This document shows, in pieces, positions 43,573 through 55,789 of a stretch of 64,000 nucleotides of DNA (its first letter is position 1; each line of letters begins with the position of its first letter). Source of the DNA: Entomortierella parvispora (taxonomy: Eukaryota; Mortierellomycota; Mortierellomycetes; Mortierellales; Mortierellaceae); the NCBI GenBank assembly GCA_963573315.1, contig OY752140.1, forward strand, positions 4,278,001 through 4,342,000. The letters run 5' to 3'. The position numbers were made by a program, and so were the translations under genes. The notes below the pieces were generated by a model. It saw only the letters and a list, made by a program, of their open reading frames with translations. It had not been told where the DNA came from and searched no databases.

Positions 43573-45652
43573 CTATTGTCAATACAGATGCGCATCAGGA
43601 GAAAAACAGAGAGCGCGTCAAAACAATGTAGGCTCGGCGTAATGTCCCACTCGCGGGTGATGAACTGCATGACGCTGATGAAGATGAGATTATTACTGTT
43701 CCGATGCCATTGTGCGTATGTAATCTTGTTCCTGAGAGTGTGTCGGTGTGTGTTCGCGATTCCTGCTGATCCTTGGGAAGGTGACGATGGGGAAAACAGA
43801 AAAAAGAGTGACCTCAGCGCAGCAAGACATTCTACTTTACACGGCCCTGGATCGACATGCTGTGCTACGCTCTGCATGTCCTGTTTCGCTTCGGGGTAGT
43901 AGACGCGTCTGCCCCACACCATCCGCAAAAACATGGCTGCACTGGCGGACGAGCGGCGACCCAATGGTTGGTGAGTCAAGAGCGGGGGAGGGAGATGGCG
44001 CCTTTTTTGGCCGATCTGTTGCATCCTCTTGGAGGGAACCCAGTTACCAGACAGAACCCAGTTAACCCCAGCAGCCGGCATTTTGTGCTCTGGGCCAAAG
44101 TGCAGTGCCTGAGGGACTTGCCACAAGAGTGCGGGCAGAGTCCATTCAGTTCAGCCCAGCCCAGAAGCTCGGCTTCCCTCAATATGGGAACCAAAAGAGA
44201 AGTGTCATTGAATAGAAGACTGAATAGGAAAAGTGAAAAAAGAAGACGACATTCCAAAAAGTTCAACTCGACCGTCGACCAAGGTTCAAACTCCCTTTTC
44301 AGAACACACCCACACACACCACCCCAGACTCGACTCGACAACCCCTTTGGCCGACCTTGTCGTCATCCCACGGGCAACTTGTTGATCCGTGTCGTCTTCA
44401 AAACGAACCGTCGAATTGTTGGAAACTTGGGGAAGAGAGTGAGAGAGGGTACATGAGTGGCAGTATGGCAACAATGAGCATGGCCTGACGGGTCGCCTCC
44501 GAGAAATAGCAAAAGAGTCATCTTGCTAACCCACCATAACAAGCAACTAAAAATGTGGGGAAAGAGACAGAGGGTGTCAAGCAAACATAGCTGCTAAAAG
44601 TAAACTCAAGGGTTGAGTTCAGAGGAAGAAATGAATGAAAGGAATGAATTGCAGAGTGACTCTCCCCCTTGTTCTTCCTCAATACTGTAGCAGTTCCTTC
44701 CCCACTGCACCTTCTTTCTCTTTTGCTCTCGTTTACTTGCTCGCTCTCGCCCAGTCTTGTTGTCCCCATTGACCATCTGGGCAATATGGCAAAATTGTGG
44801 AGATTGAAAAATCTCTTTTTTTTCTTTCATGCTGTTTGTCCAAGCGAAAAGGTGCAAACAGCAAGCACGGCCACGTAGTCTATCCCAACCGAAAGAAGGA
44901 GCGAGAGGATGTGGTCCTCAGATCCAATGCATGCAAAATAATGTTTTTGTTGGGACCGAGGAGGTGCAGCAATGGAGGAGGCAAAGATGAGACGGCTGAA
45001 GCGAAAGGGGATTATTGCATCGGCCCTGTCAGTCAAGGAGTGAGTGAGTCTCGGATGAACAACAACCTGCCCATCGATTTGCGATCGTGGATGCCTGTGG
45101 ACAGAGCAGAGGCAGAGAGGTGAGGAAGGACTAGAAAAGTCGCACGGCGCACTGTCGCGATTGGTGTGTGGGACAGAGACCGTCGTTGAATGGAAAAGGG
45201 ACGGACTAAAAATAAAGGAGCGGTTTCCTTTTCGAGTTTCGTGGGAAGACTCTATGACTCTTGGGCCTGTTCTCTTTACTTCTCATTCTCAACCTCGCCT
45301 CTTTGAACTCTTCTTGGTCTGAGAGGGAAATCTATTCAATAGAACAGCAAAGAAGCGGAATGAAGCAAAGTATGTTTGTATGGCCCTGTCCATTCAATCC
45401 TTATTGTCACCCCACACTTCTTCTCGCGTCTCTCCATTTGGTCAGCCAGGCCTTTATAAACCCTTGGGTGCCCCGGCCTTTCTTTCTCTTTTTCCTCACA
45501 CACTCTCACTTTCATCTGCATTTCCCTCTCCCTCTCCTCCTCCCCCCACCACCCCCATCCTCTCCTCTTTCTCTCATCCTCTCCTCTCTCCGTCCGAACC
45601 TCACACTCTCCCTCCCTCCCTCCTCCATAGCATCGTACATATATAATCCAAC
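43573..45652. other. MMAB 5' end and GDH2 promoter region
   Basis: Contains the missing 5' exon(s) of the adenosyltransferase (probably within 43573-44130), then about 1.5 kb with no supported gene, CT-rich towards the glutamate dehydrogenase ATG. Confidence 0.5.
45455..45460 (+). promoter_or_regulatory. TATA box of glutamate dehydrogenase gene
   Basis: TATAAA within 'cctttataaaccc', 193 bp before the ATG at 45653, followed by a CT-rich leader. Confidence 0.5.
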
Positions 45653-48600
45653 ATGTTGTCGCACGAAGCCCACACCATCAAGGACACCCCTGGCTACATC
45701 GAGAATGCCTTCCCTGGCAAGGAGGAGCAGATGCTCAAGGTCACTGAGTACTTGAGCGAGAAGGCCTTCATTCCCGCCGCCTTGGCCCAGAACGAAGTCT
45801 CTTGGTTCTACGGGTAAGAAACTCGCTCCTGAAAAAAAAAGGCAAATCTCAATTGCACAGCTCAAAAGTGTTCAAACTGACTGACTGACATCGGGTGTCC
45901 TTTTTCATTCATAGAAACCTCGGCATTGACGACATGTACTTTGCCTCCGAGTCTGTTGAGTCCATTGCCAACCACATTATGGCTCTCTATGGTGCCAAGA
46001 TCTTTGCCTACACCAAGAACGACAACGGTCTCGATATCAACTTGGAGCGCGAGACCGATGAGGGCGCCGTTTACATCCACACTTCCCGCCCCGGTGTCTC
46101 CCAGATTCATGGACCCCAGCACGAGAAGAGAATCGATGCCAAGTACTTGGACGTCAGCAACACCGAGCGCGCTTACCGTCTTGAGTCTTACCGCTCCAAG
46201 GGAACTGTCTCTTCCTCTTCCTCGACCCAGCTCCGCACCTACTTTGTCCGCGAGTGTTCGTTCGTGAACCCCAAGCCCACCAAGGAGCAGGAGTCTGATA
46301 TCCGTCAGACCGCTGACAAGTCCTTCCTCGAGAAGGCCACCGAGAACACCCTCGAGATCTACGCTGATGTCATGAAGACCGCCCTCAGCCGCACTGGACC
46401 CGTCATTGAGATGTTTGAGGTCGAGGGCTCCCGTGAGCGTCGCCTCGTCATTGCCTACAAGCAGCAGACCACCCAGTCCTTCTTCTCTGCCATCTCTGAT
46501 TTGTACCATTACTACGACCTGTACTCGACCCGCAAGTACGTCGAGCAATTCTCCAACGGCATCACCGTTGTCTCCCTCTACTTGAACCAGATCCCCAAGT
46601 CGACCGCTCCCCCAATTGAGCACTCGATCCACCAGATCATCAAGGAGGCCTCCTTGATCTACTGCTTGCCCACCACTCCCCTCCAGAGCTTCTTCCAGAC
46701 CAACAAGCTGTCTGTCCAGGAGTCCATCTACGGTTACGTTGGTTGGATCTTTGCCCAGCACTTCTTGAACCGTCTCGGATCCGAGTACTCTTCCCTTGTC
46801 AACATCCTCGACACCACCAACTCGACCCACCAGGATGTCCTCTCCAAGATGAAGAAGCGTCTCCGCACCGACACCTTCACTCGTGACTACATTCTTGAGA
46901 TCATCAAGACCTACCCCGAGCTCGTCAAGTTGCTTTACATCAACTTTGCCATGATCCACTATGTCAACCCCTCTGTCAACTCGCTCAAGCCCACTTTGTC
47001 GTACCAGCGTCTCCGCACCGACACTGTCTTGACTGATGAGGAGCTCTATGACAAGATCAAGCGCACCACCTCCAACTCGCACGAGCTCATGGTTTTCGAG
47101 TCCTTCTTGATCTTCAACAAGCACGTCTTGAAGACCAACTTTTACCAGCCCACCAAGGTTGCTCTTTCCTTCCGCATGGACCCCGCCTTCTTGCCCGAGA
47201 TTGAGTACCCCACCAAGCTCTTTGGTATGTTCCTCGTCATTGGATCCGAGTTCCGTGGTTTCCACTTGCGTTTCCGTGATGTCGCCCGTGGTGGTATCCG
47301 TATCATCCGCTCCCGCAACAGAGAGGCCTACTCCATCAACTTGCGCTCCCTCTTTGATGAGAACTACGCCCTCGCCGCCACTCAGCAGCGCAAGAACAAG
47401 GACATTCCCGAGGGAGGCTCCAAGGGTACCATTCTCTTGGATGTCAACCAGCAGGACAAGGCCTTGGTTGCCTTTGAGAAGTACGTTGATGCCGTCTTGG
47501 ATCTTTTGATCTTGGGCGAGACCCCCGGTATCAAGGAGCGTATTGTCGACCTTTACAAGAAGCCCGAGATTCTCTTCTTTGGCCCTGATGAGGGTACTGC
47601 CGACTACATGGACTGGGCCTCTGCCCACGCTCGTGAGCGCGGTGCTTCCTTCTGGAAGGCCTTCACCACCGGAAAGTCCCAGGCCTTGGGTGGTATTCCC
47701 CACGACACCTACGGAATGACGACCCGCTCTGTCCACCAGTATGTCCTCGGTATCTACCGCAAGTTGGGACTCAAGGAGGAGAACTGCACCAAGCTCCAGA
47801 CCGGAGGACCTGATGGTGATTTGGGATCGAACGAGATCAAGATCTCCAAGGACAAGACCTGCGGTATCGTTGACGGATCCGGAGTCTTGTACGATGCTGA
47901 GGGCATTGACCGCTCCGAGTTGGAGCGCTTGGCCGAGAACCGTTTGATGATCTCCAACTTTGATGTCTCCAAGCTCTCGCCCAAGGGATTCCGTGTGTTG
48001 GTCGATGAGGTCAATGTCAAGTTGCCCTCGGGTGAGGTCATTGATGACGGTTTGTCGTTCCGTAACAACTTCCATTTGAACTCGATGGTCAACTGCGAGG
48101 TCTTTGTGCCCTGCGGTGGTCGCCCCGAGTCTGTGGATCTTCAGAACGTTGGTCGCTTGTTGGATGCCGAGAACCACCCCCGCTTCAAGTACATTGTCGA
48201 GGGTGCCAACTTGTTCTTTACTCAGGAGGCTCGTCTTCGCTTGGAGCGCGCCGGAGCCGTTGTGTTCAAGGATGCCTCTGCCAACAAGGGAGGTGTGACC
48301 TCTTCTTCCCTCGAGGTCTTGGCCGCCTTGTCCTTCAACGATGAGGAGTTTGCTGAGCACATGCAGGTCACTGCCGATCACATCCCCGCCTTCTACCAGG
48401 AGTACGTCAAGGAGGTCCAGACGATCATTGAGCGCAATGCTCAGCTCGAGTTTGAGGCCTTGTGGCGCGAGCACCAGCGCACCAAGACTCCTCGTTCGAT
48501 CTTGTCCGATGACTTGTCGCTTGCGATTGTGAAGTTGAACGAGAACTTGCAGCACACCTCGCTCTGGGACAACTTGGCCTTGCGCAAGGTCGTTTTGGAG

Positions 48601-48792
48601 GAGGCCTTCCCCAACATGTTGTTGAAGCAGGTTGGATTGGACAACTTGATGAAGCGTGTTCCTGAGAACTATGTCCGTGCCATCTTTGGCTCGTACTTGG
48701 CCTCCCGCTTCGTGTACAGATACGGCACTGAGCCCAGCCAGTTTGCGTTCTTTGAGTTCATGACTCCCTACTTCTCCAAGGTCCAGCAGTAA
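45653..48792 (+). CDS. GDH2: NAD-specific glutamate dehydrogenase, large type
   Basis: Exons 45653-45813 and 45915-48792 join in phase to 1012 residues, typical of the large fungal NAD-GDH. The catalytic core carries Lys-Val-Ala-Leu-Ser-Phe-Arg and Phe-Arg-Asp-Val-Ala-Arg-Gly-Gly-Ile-Arg (substrate region), Lys-Gly-Thr-Ile-Leu-Leu-Asp, Gly-Pro-Asp-Glu-Gly-Thr-Ala-Asp-Tyr-Met-Asp-Trp and Thr-Gly-Gly-Pro-Asp-Gly-Asp-Leu-Gly-Ser-Asn-Glu (nucleotide fold), and Ala-Asn-Lys-Gly-Gly-Val. The enzyme converts glutamate to 2-oxoglutarate and ammonia with NAD and normally works in amino-acid breakdown. The first ~450 residues are the less conserved N-terminal region. Codon choice is extremely biased to C-ending codons plus TTG, the mark of a very highly expressed gene. 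This leaves the antisense strand open for 987 codons. Confidence 0.97.
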
Positions 48793-49557
48793 TTTAGACA
48801 GATAGATCGATCCTTGATTCCCCAACTTGTACCATAATAATCATTCATCCACACTATTCTTGACTCGCAGCTCTGTAATTGAATGAATGAATGAGTGTGT
48901 GAAGGCAAGCAAACACACGAAGAGAGCAGAAGAGCATCGACAGAACAAAAGAAACCCGAGGAAAGGGAAGAAAGAAAAGAGAGACCTCCGAAGGAGGAGA
49001 AGAATCTCCGCCACCATTTTTTTACGTTTTTCTTTTTGATCTTTCTCCGCCCCTGCATTGTCGTCATGTCTGATCTCTGGGTGTGCAGTGTCCGGTGTGC
49101 AGTGGGCTGTGTGCAGTGTGCAGTCGGTCAATATTACTGTAATCAGCCCTGCTTCCCAGGGACCAGAAGACAGAGCTGTCCCTCAGTTCGCTCTATCGCA
49201 CCCACACCTTGCAATAATGATGCTGCTCGGGATGGCCAGTGCTTCTTTCTTCTTCCTTCCTCCCTTCTTTTCCTTGTTTCTTTTCCTTCTCTGCTTGCCC
49301 CTTCCCCGGCTCTCATCCCATTCCTTCATTCCTTCATCCCTTCATTCCCTCCCTCCATCCTTCATTCTCTTTGATCTCGTCCATCCCCCGCTGCTTGTCG
49401 GCCCTCTCCCCTCTGCCCCCCCCCCCCACCTTTGCTCTCAGGAACGCAACTCGTCTTGACTTCGCCCAGGCACCCCTTCACTGTGTTTCCAACAGCAACA
49501 ACTGCAAATAAACAGAAAGCTGTCTGAGAGCGAACAACCGCAAGAAAGAAACCAAAC
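48793..49557. other. Intergenic between GDH2 and CSC1
   Basis: GDH2 3'-UTR, then the promoter of the channel gene with TGCAGTG/GTGTGCAG repeats at 49086-49127, a poly-C run (49419-49428) and a CT-rich leader. No gene is seen. Confidence 0.6.
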
Positions 49558-52500
49558 ATGAGCCTCATCTTTGGCGACGCCACCAACACCACCAATCCAA
49601 AGATTGAAGATCCCCAGCTCTCAGTCGACAACTCCATCAAGGCTTTCACCTCGGCCTTACTCTTCAACGCCGCCCTCGGTGCTGGGCTCTTCGCCGCCTT
49701 TTGTGTAGTCCGGCACTGGTCCAAAAAGATCTATCAGCCGAGAACCTACCTTGTCAACAAAAAGTATGTCTGGTTTTTCCACATCCTCTCCGGGGATAGC
49801 TTTGTAGTTGGATCGAACGAACACTGATCTACTTCTCTTTCCTGCTCTTCTTTCGTTTTCACAGTATTCGCTCCCCAGAACTTCCCCCCCGCGCTTTCAG
49901 TTGGATTACTGCCTCATTCAAGGTCAAGGACACGGAGCTGCTGGAAAGGGTTGGCCTGGATGCGTACATGTTTCTGCGCTTCCTCCGCATGAGTGCGTAA
50001 GTTTTAAGCTAGAGAAATGATGATGATGGAGATCTTTCCTTGTGTCACAAAGATGATGCAAAATGACCTCGTTGGTGCTTCAAGTCGTGACACAACGCTG
50101 ATGTCGGGGACGCGAACCAACATGCCCTGCTTTTCCCTCTCTCTCTCTGACTAGTTTATTCTTTTCTGGATGCTGCCTGTTGTCTCTTCCGATCCTTATC
50201 CCTCTGAACATTATTGGAGGAGTAGGGGATAGTGGTCTTGGCACCATGACAATCGGAAATGTTCAAGCTGGCTGGCGCCTTTGGTTCCACTTGATTTTGA
50301 CGTACATCTTTTCATGTAAGTGGAGTGTGGTCCTGTTCTTAAAACGGAGGTCTGTTTAGGAAACGAGATCAATTCATCTAACTCCTTGGTATTCTTTGGC
50401 ATGGTGGCCATTGCAGTTTCAGCCATCATCTTGTTATGGCGGGAGATGCGCGAGTACACCAGACGGAGGCATGCTTTCCTTATGAGCAACAAACACATCA
50501 AAACGCCACAGGCAACCACCATTCTCGTCACTGCCATTCCAAAAGGGTTGAATACGGAAGAGGCAATGTTCAACATCTTTAACAGATTCCCAGGCGGCGT
50601 TTCCAAAGTATGGCTCAATCGGTACGTTTCTCTCCAATTTCAGAAACATGGGCGTTTGGATATCGTTGACAGCCAATCATAACCCTTTCTGTTCCGTCCT
50701 GTTTTATTTTCCGTTCTTCAGGAATCCCAAGAACCTTTTAAAGCTTTGTCGCGAGCGGGATCAAGTCGTCTCCAAGCTAGAGATGGCAGAGTACAACTAT
50801 GTCCGATCAGCTTACAAGAAGAAGGCAACGGGACCTGTGAGACCCATCGGCAGAACCTCAAGCATCCCATGCAGAGGAGAGAAGGTTGATCTTATCGACT
50901 TTTATACCGACAGACTCTGTCAATTGAACCAGGAGATTCAGCAGGCGCAGCAATCGGGATCTGTAGACTCTCTAAACTCAGCTTTTATTCAGTTCAGGAG
51001 CCAGTTTGCTGCCCACAGTGCAGTCCAGACAGTGGTCCACCCTAAACCCTTCCGGATGGCGCCCATGTACTCTGAGATCTCACCACTGGAGGTAGTCTGG
51101 GACAACATGAATCTCAACACCGTCATCAGGAAAGGACGCCACTTGACCATCCTCGCCCTCACTACGGCCATGATTTTACTTTGGACCATCCCTACTTTCA
51201 TTGTCCAGTCCCTGGCAACTATTCAACAGATTGTCCACACCTTTCCTTTTCTGTCCTTCTTGCAAACATTTCCACCCTGGCTTATTGCCATCGTTCAGGG
51301 TGTTCTTCCTCCGATCCTCCTTGCTGGTCTGATGGCTCTTCTGCCTGTCCTATTGATAATGATGGCAACATACGAGGGCCACGTCCGTCAGAGCAACATT
51401 ACTCTCTCCGTTATGTCCAAATATTTCTTCTTTTTGGTCGTTAACGTCCTCCTGATTTCGACTCTGACTGGTGGAATTCTCCAGGCCATTGAAGACCTCA
51501 AAACCACGGGCTTCACCTTTGACTCCATCATTCAGTTGGTGAGCAACAAGCTTCCCTTGGCCTCCACCTTCTTCATCACATACGTTATCTTCCGAGCTTT
51601 TGTTGGACCTGTCATCGAGCTGGTAAATGACCTGGGTAGACTTTACCTGCACCGAACATTCGAACGATAGCTGTGACTAACGGAAATACCTATCTCTAGA
51701 TGCAAATCGTGCCACTGTTATTCAATATCATGTACACTCAACTATTGGCAAAAAGTCCTCGCCAGATCTGGGATGTGCAGGGACGCCTCGAATCCGTCAA
51801 CTATGGCATTATCTTTCCTCAGCAAACTCTGATGTTTTGTATCGGCATCTTGTACTCGACTGTCGCCCCTCTGGTGGTACCGTTTGTCACCTTCTACTTC
51901 ACTATCAATTACTTCGTTTATCGCCACCAGTTCTTGTATGTCTATCACCAGCCGAACGAAACAGGAGGATTGGCCTTTCCAAAGGCGGTAAAGCAAGTCT
52001 ACACGGGGATCTTCATCTCGCAAATCCTTCTGTTCGGCGTCTTTTTGCTGAAGTCTGGTCAGCTGAATGCCACCCCACAGTTGGTACTCTTGTTCATCTT
52101 GATTGTCATCACCGCGCTCTCTCTCACCAATATGAACGAAGCTTTTGATCCGTTGGTGACCTTTTTGCCAGTCGCCATGTTCTCCAAAGACCTACACGTG
52201 GATGCAGATGGCGTAGTGACTGATGGTTCCGAGAAAAAAACCGACAAAAGATTGCCCGATATTGAGTTTGGAGGAGGACCTGATGATGGCTTGGCGATGT
52301 CGCTGGACAATCTCTCTCAGCGCAACCTCACATCGGATCGGACTGAGATACCTGAGGACAACCATTATCAGTTACGGAACCGTGGTGGACATGGCGACTA
52401 CAAGGACGAGTATGGTGGTACCTTGCCCTATGAGTCTGCGACTACACCGACAATGTCCGCTCAGGATAAGATGCAGCTTTCCTATGATCTTTATCAAACT

Positions 52501-53043
52501 CAACGAGAACCCGATACTACCGGTTCTCAATATCTGTCACCTCATCAATCCCCCCCACAATTTCGAGAAAACGCCGAGGATGTCACGCTGAGGATGGATC
52601 GACCAGTGTCATTTTTAAATCGGTCGTCTTCATACACCAGTCGAGCTGCGTCTTTTGTGGATCGTCCTACCTCCTACATGGTGGATGCTTCCGAGTACCA
52701 CTACAGTTTGCAGACGCAGGAGGAATTGGATCGCCGGGCAGAAGCACTGCGGGTGGATCCTGAACTGGAGCGATTACAAGACCAGGCGTACTGTCATCCA
52801 GCCATCTACAATGAACAGAAGCCTGTCTGGTTGCCAATGGATGAAAGAGGATTGATGCGGATCGAGATTGGCAAACTTGTACAACTTGGAATTGTGTGTG
52901 CGACGGACGGCGCGGTGTTAGACAGTTCGACAGCCAAAGCGCGGGTGAGTGGGTTAATCTATGCACCTGGCGAGGAAACACAGTACAAACTTGAAAGAGG
53001 GGATCAAAGTCTGGACTTGACCGATACGATGGCCCGAGTTTGA
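49558..53043 (+). CDS. CSC1/OSCA-type cation channel (DUF221, PHM7-like)
   Basis: Exons 49558-49763, 49865-49996, 50155-50315, 50417-50621, 50722-51622 and 51700-53043 give about 982 residues. N-terminus: hydrophobic segment with Ala-Leu-Leu-Phe-Asn-Ala-Ala-Leu-Gly-Ala-Gly, then TM helices around Phe-Phe-Ser-Gly-Cys-Cys-Leu-Leu-Ser-Leu-Pro, a cytosolic loop with Thr-Ile-Leu-Val-Thr-Ala-Ile-Pro-Lys-Gly and a Phe-Pro-Gly-Gly-Val-Ser-Lys-Val-Trp motif, and a long multi-span pore region (Pro-Pro-Trp-Leu-Ile-Ala-Ile-Val-Gln-Gly-Val-Leu-Pro-Pro). The ~320-residue C-terminal tail is soluble and Ser-rich. The family contains osmosensitive, calcium-permeable channels and scramblase-like relatives at the plasma membrane or endomembranes. 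Exon 4's acceptor (50416) was chosen by phase; the alternatives give stops. AATAAA follows at 53102. Confidence 0.93.
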
Positions 53044-53425
53044 CGAGAAGAACAAAAAAAAAGCCGTTCACAAAGAAGCACAGCATTGTCGTGAACTCCC
53101 CAATAAAGTCTTTTTCTTATCTCTCCACATCCTCAGTGATCTTTGACACTGCACCGGGAAATTGACGGAATGTCCACGATTTTGCACAATGGGCAGCAGC
53201 GTGGTGGAATGCCCTCGACGCTGTGCTTTCTATCCTGCTTTCTTATTGCCTGCCTTTGTCTCGAAGATGTGCTTTTGTGTACTCTGCACATTCTCTAATA
53301 ACTTTCGACAATCATCCCGTTGATTTGCCTTTTGTTTAAAAGACGCTGGATCTGTCATTCCTTTCTCTTTCCACTCCTCCACCTCTATCCCACTTGAACA
53401 ATAATAGTTGAATCAGCCTTTTGAA
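53044..53425. other. Short intergenic region
   Basis: CSC1 3'-UTR and the promoter of the disordered protein. Nothing else is seen. Confidence 0.5.
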
Positions 53426-55789
53426 ATGCCTCGCGCACCTCCCACAGACCTCCCAAAGCGGACCACACGCTCCTCCACCTCTGCTGCTGCTGCTGCTGCT
53501 TTATTGACTCCATTAAAACCAGTGGCCGCCTCTCCCTCTCCTCTTCCTTCTTCATCCCAGTCTGCCTCTGCCTCTTCTAAACTTCCTGTTCCCTCGCCAG
53601 CCAATACTCCACTGCCAATCATCAGCTCAATCACTCCCAACGAAAACTCTGATTCGATCGTCAATACTCTTCGCGGTAGTCGTCGTCGTGCCGCTACTGT
53701 TCATCCTGCTGAGCCATCTCCGCCCAAACGAAACAGGGTCTCTGATTCATCACCACAGCAGACTCAGACTGCAAGTTCTGCTGCTTCCAAAGAGACACAC
53801 CTTCAAGCAACGACCTCTATCCACATGAAAGCAACACCTTCACTTTCCACCCCTGAGATGTCAGCTCAAGTTAACGATGTAGTGGACCCTACCCTCAATG
53901 TCACCTCCGATCGGCTCGTCGAGCAAGTGACTTCCCCTGGAGGGCAATTGTGTGACGAGACCAGCGGATCCTTGTCCACTGTCCCCGTCAATACGGCTGC
54001 CAGTACGTCTCAGGCACACTCTAACGGCATTCTTGAATCACTGACAGCATTAGTAGGCGATAATAGCAGTGGTAGTAGTAGTTTGGCAACAACCAATGCA
54101 GAACCATCCGCTACAGCGACCACAAAAGGCGCTGCGGCATCTCGTCGACTTTCCAAGAAAAAACGCCAAACTCCACAGCAGAGGCAACCTCGACTACAGC
54201 AGATAAAAGATCTGCAAGAGGAATTCAACACAAGCAGAGATGTGGAATCTGCCGATTCGTCTTCGCATATGTCTTGTTCGTCCACAATCACGGATCCCTC
54301 TATCCCTAGTAACAATGGGAAGCGTCGTCGCGATGATAATGATGACAGGGACGTCAAGGACAAAGGTGGCGTTGTTCCTTCAGAGGAACAAAAGTTGGAC
54401 GATGACTCTAGGGTCGCGAGCAAGGGCGGTCATCAGGAGCCTTCACCATCTTCCTCCTCCTCTTCTATCCCGCCCGTATTGACCACAGTAGTCCCATGCA
54501 AGGCAACTCCTAAGAAAAAGTCGCGCAGCCCTACAAAGGCCCAGACCGTCAACTCTAGTCCTAAAAAATCCACGACAAGACGCCCCATTGCCCCTGCTAC
54601 CGGCTCAAACTCTGCCACCAATACCCAGAAGAAGCCGCCGAATCGAAAACAGCCTGCACGGACTGGTCCTAAACCAGCAAAGACTGATGCGCCCACGGGA
54701 GCTGTTCCGATCGCAAAGACTCGAAAGAATGAAGCCAAGGCTCACAAAGCGACAACATCAGGAACGACAACTTTGCATCCAAAGAAGAAGCGACGCGTAC
54801 AACTAGAACAGAGGCCGCTGGATGAACCTAGGGTTGGGAATGGCCCCTCTTCGACTTTGAATGGTCGTGTCCAGAAGTCCCTGTCGTTAAGACGACCCCG
54901 TAGGTGTCCATCCACCATCGATGATAGTGGAAGTGAAGGCGAGGGAGAACATCACCAGGAGCAAGAGGGGGATGGTGGCGGCCAAGTCGAAGAGGAGGAA
55001 TTGGAAGAGCATCAAGGGCAACACTACTCGCAGAGTGGCCGATTACCCCCGAGAGACGACAATTGGGACTTGTGGTCCAGGTTGGCAATGGATATCTGTT
55101 TCAGCTGTCAGATACCCAAGATCAAGAACGGGAACGGTAAATACCGCTCGGATGATTGGGCCCCTGATGACATTGCGGCAGCCGTGCAATTGATGATGTT
55201 CAGCAGCAGTCAACTTTGGACAACTCAAGAGGGCTATGATCTTGGATTTTGGAACGGATTCTGGGCTGGATACCCTTGCAATTGTTTCAAGCGTTGGACA
55301 GTTCGTCATGGACAGGGGCCTTTTTCGAGACCCTGGTATACTCCCACTGCCCATGTCGCGCCCTATGCAAACTACGATGCCCGCCCTACGGCGCCATACC
55401 ACCCAGCATACACCTGTCCTCCAGGGTGTTCTGCACGCGAGTATTCCTATTCAGGTTCCCATTCCCCTCACGCCGGCTCTTTTGCACACAACCATAGTTT
55501 TTCTGGTGACCAAGGTCCGTTCGCGCCTTTTTCTTGTTATCCAGAGCCTTCTTGTTCTGCTCCGATGGAGCCAAGCGCGACAGAATCAGCATCCAGTGTT
55601 TGGCAGACTTTGCCGCCGTACAAAGGATCTGAGAATCGGTCTTCAAGGCACCATGCGGAATTGCCCCATATATCGAGCGTATTCGGTTCCTCTACCCCTG
55701 GAAATCTTGCAGGCTCTTCTCCCACATGTGCACCTGTTCCTGCAGATCCTACGGTTTCTTCTTCGGACTCAATTGCGCCACTGATATGA
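53426..55789 (+). CDS. Large disordered nuclear-type protein with Trp/Cys-rich tail
   Basis: An intronless frame of 787 codons from ATG 53426 (an earlier in-frame TTG is ignored). The first ~550 residues are Ser/Thr/Pro/Ala-rich, with several basic patches (Lys-Arg-Arg, Lys-Lys-Lys-Arg-Arg-Val) that look like nuclear localisation signals, and an acidic Glu/Gly/Gln-rich stretch (about 500-535). A compact island follows at about 550-635: Trp-Ser-Arg-Leu-Ala-Met-Asp-Ile-Cys, Asp-Trp-Ala-Pro-Asp-Asp-Ile, Phe-Trp-Asn-Gly-Phe-Trp-Ala-Gly-Tyr-Pro-Cys-Asn-Cys. This region has many aromatics and Cys and is the only part likely to be a folded domain. I recognise no family. It could be a lineage-specific chromatin or transcription factor, but only the nuclear-signal patches speak for that. 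Confidence 0.6.
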   Translation: MPRAPPTDLPKRTTRSSTSAAAAAALLTPLKPVAASPSPLPSSSQSASASSKLPVPSPANTPLPIISSITPNENSDSIVNTLRGSRRRAATVHPAEPSPPKRNRVSDSSPQQTQTASSAASKETHLQATTSIHMKATPSLSTPEMSAQVNDVVDPTLNVTSDRLVEQVTSPGGQLCDETSGSLSTVPVNTAASTSQAHSNGILESLTALVGDNSSGSSSLATTNAEPSATATTKGAAASRRLSKKKRQTPQQRQPRLQQIKDLQEEFNTSRDVESADSSSHMSCSSTITDPSIPSNNGKRRRDDNDDRDVKDKGGVVPSEEQKLDDDSRVASKGGHQEPSPSSSSSSIPPVLTTVVPCKATPKKKSRSPTKAQTVNSSPKKSTTRRPIAPATGSNSATNTQKKPPNRKQPARTGPKPAKTDAPTGAVPIAKTRKNEAKAHKATTSGTTTLHPKKKRRVQLEQRPLDEPRVGNGPSSTLNGRVQKSLSLRRPRRCPSTIDDSGSEGEGEHHQEQEGDGGGQVEEEELEEHQGQHYSQSGRLPPRDDNWDLWSRLAMDICFSCQIPKIKNGNGKYRSDDWAPDDIAAAVQLMMFSSSQLWTTQEGYDLGFWNGFWAGYPCNCFKRWTVRHGQGPFSRPWYTPTAHVAPYANYDARPTAPYHPAYTCPPGCSAREYSYSGSHSPHAGSFAHNHSFSGDQGPFAPFSCYPEPSCSAPMEPSATESASSVWQTLPPYKGSENRSSRHHAELPHISSVFGSSTPGNLAGSSPTCAPVPADPTVSSSDSIAPLI

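Noticed and set aside
45862-48825. 987-codon open frame antisense to the glutamate dehydrogenase gene
   Set aside because: It is a mirror of the extreme codon bias of GDH2 (C-ending codons and TTG leave few antisense stops). It has repetitive Leu/Val/Gly/Asp composition and no family match, and it overlaps a certain gene completely.
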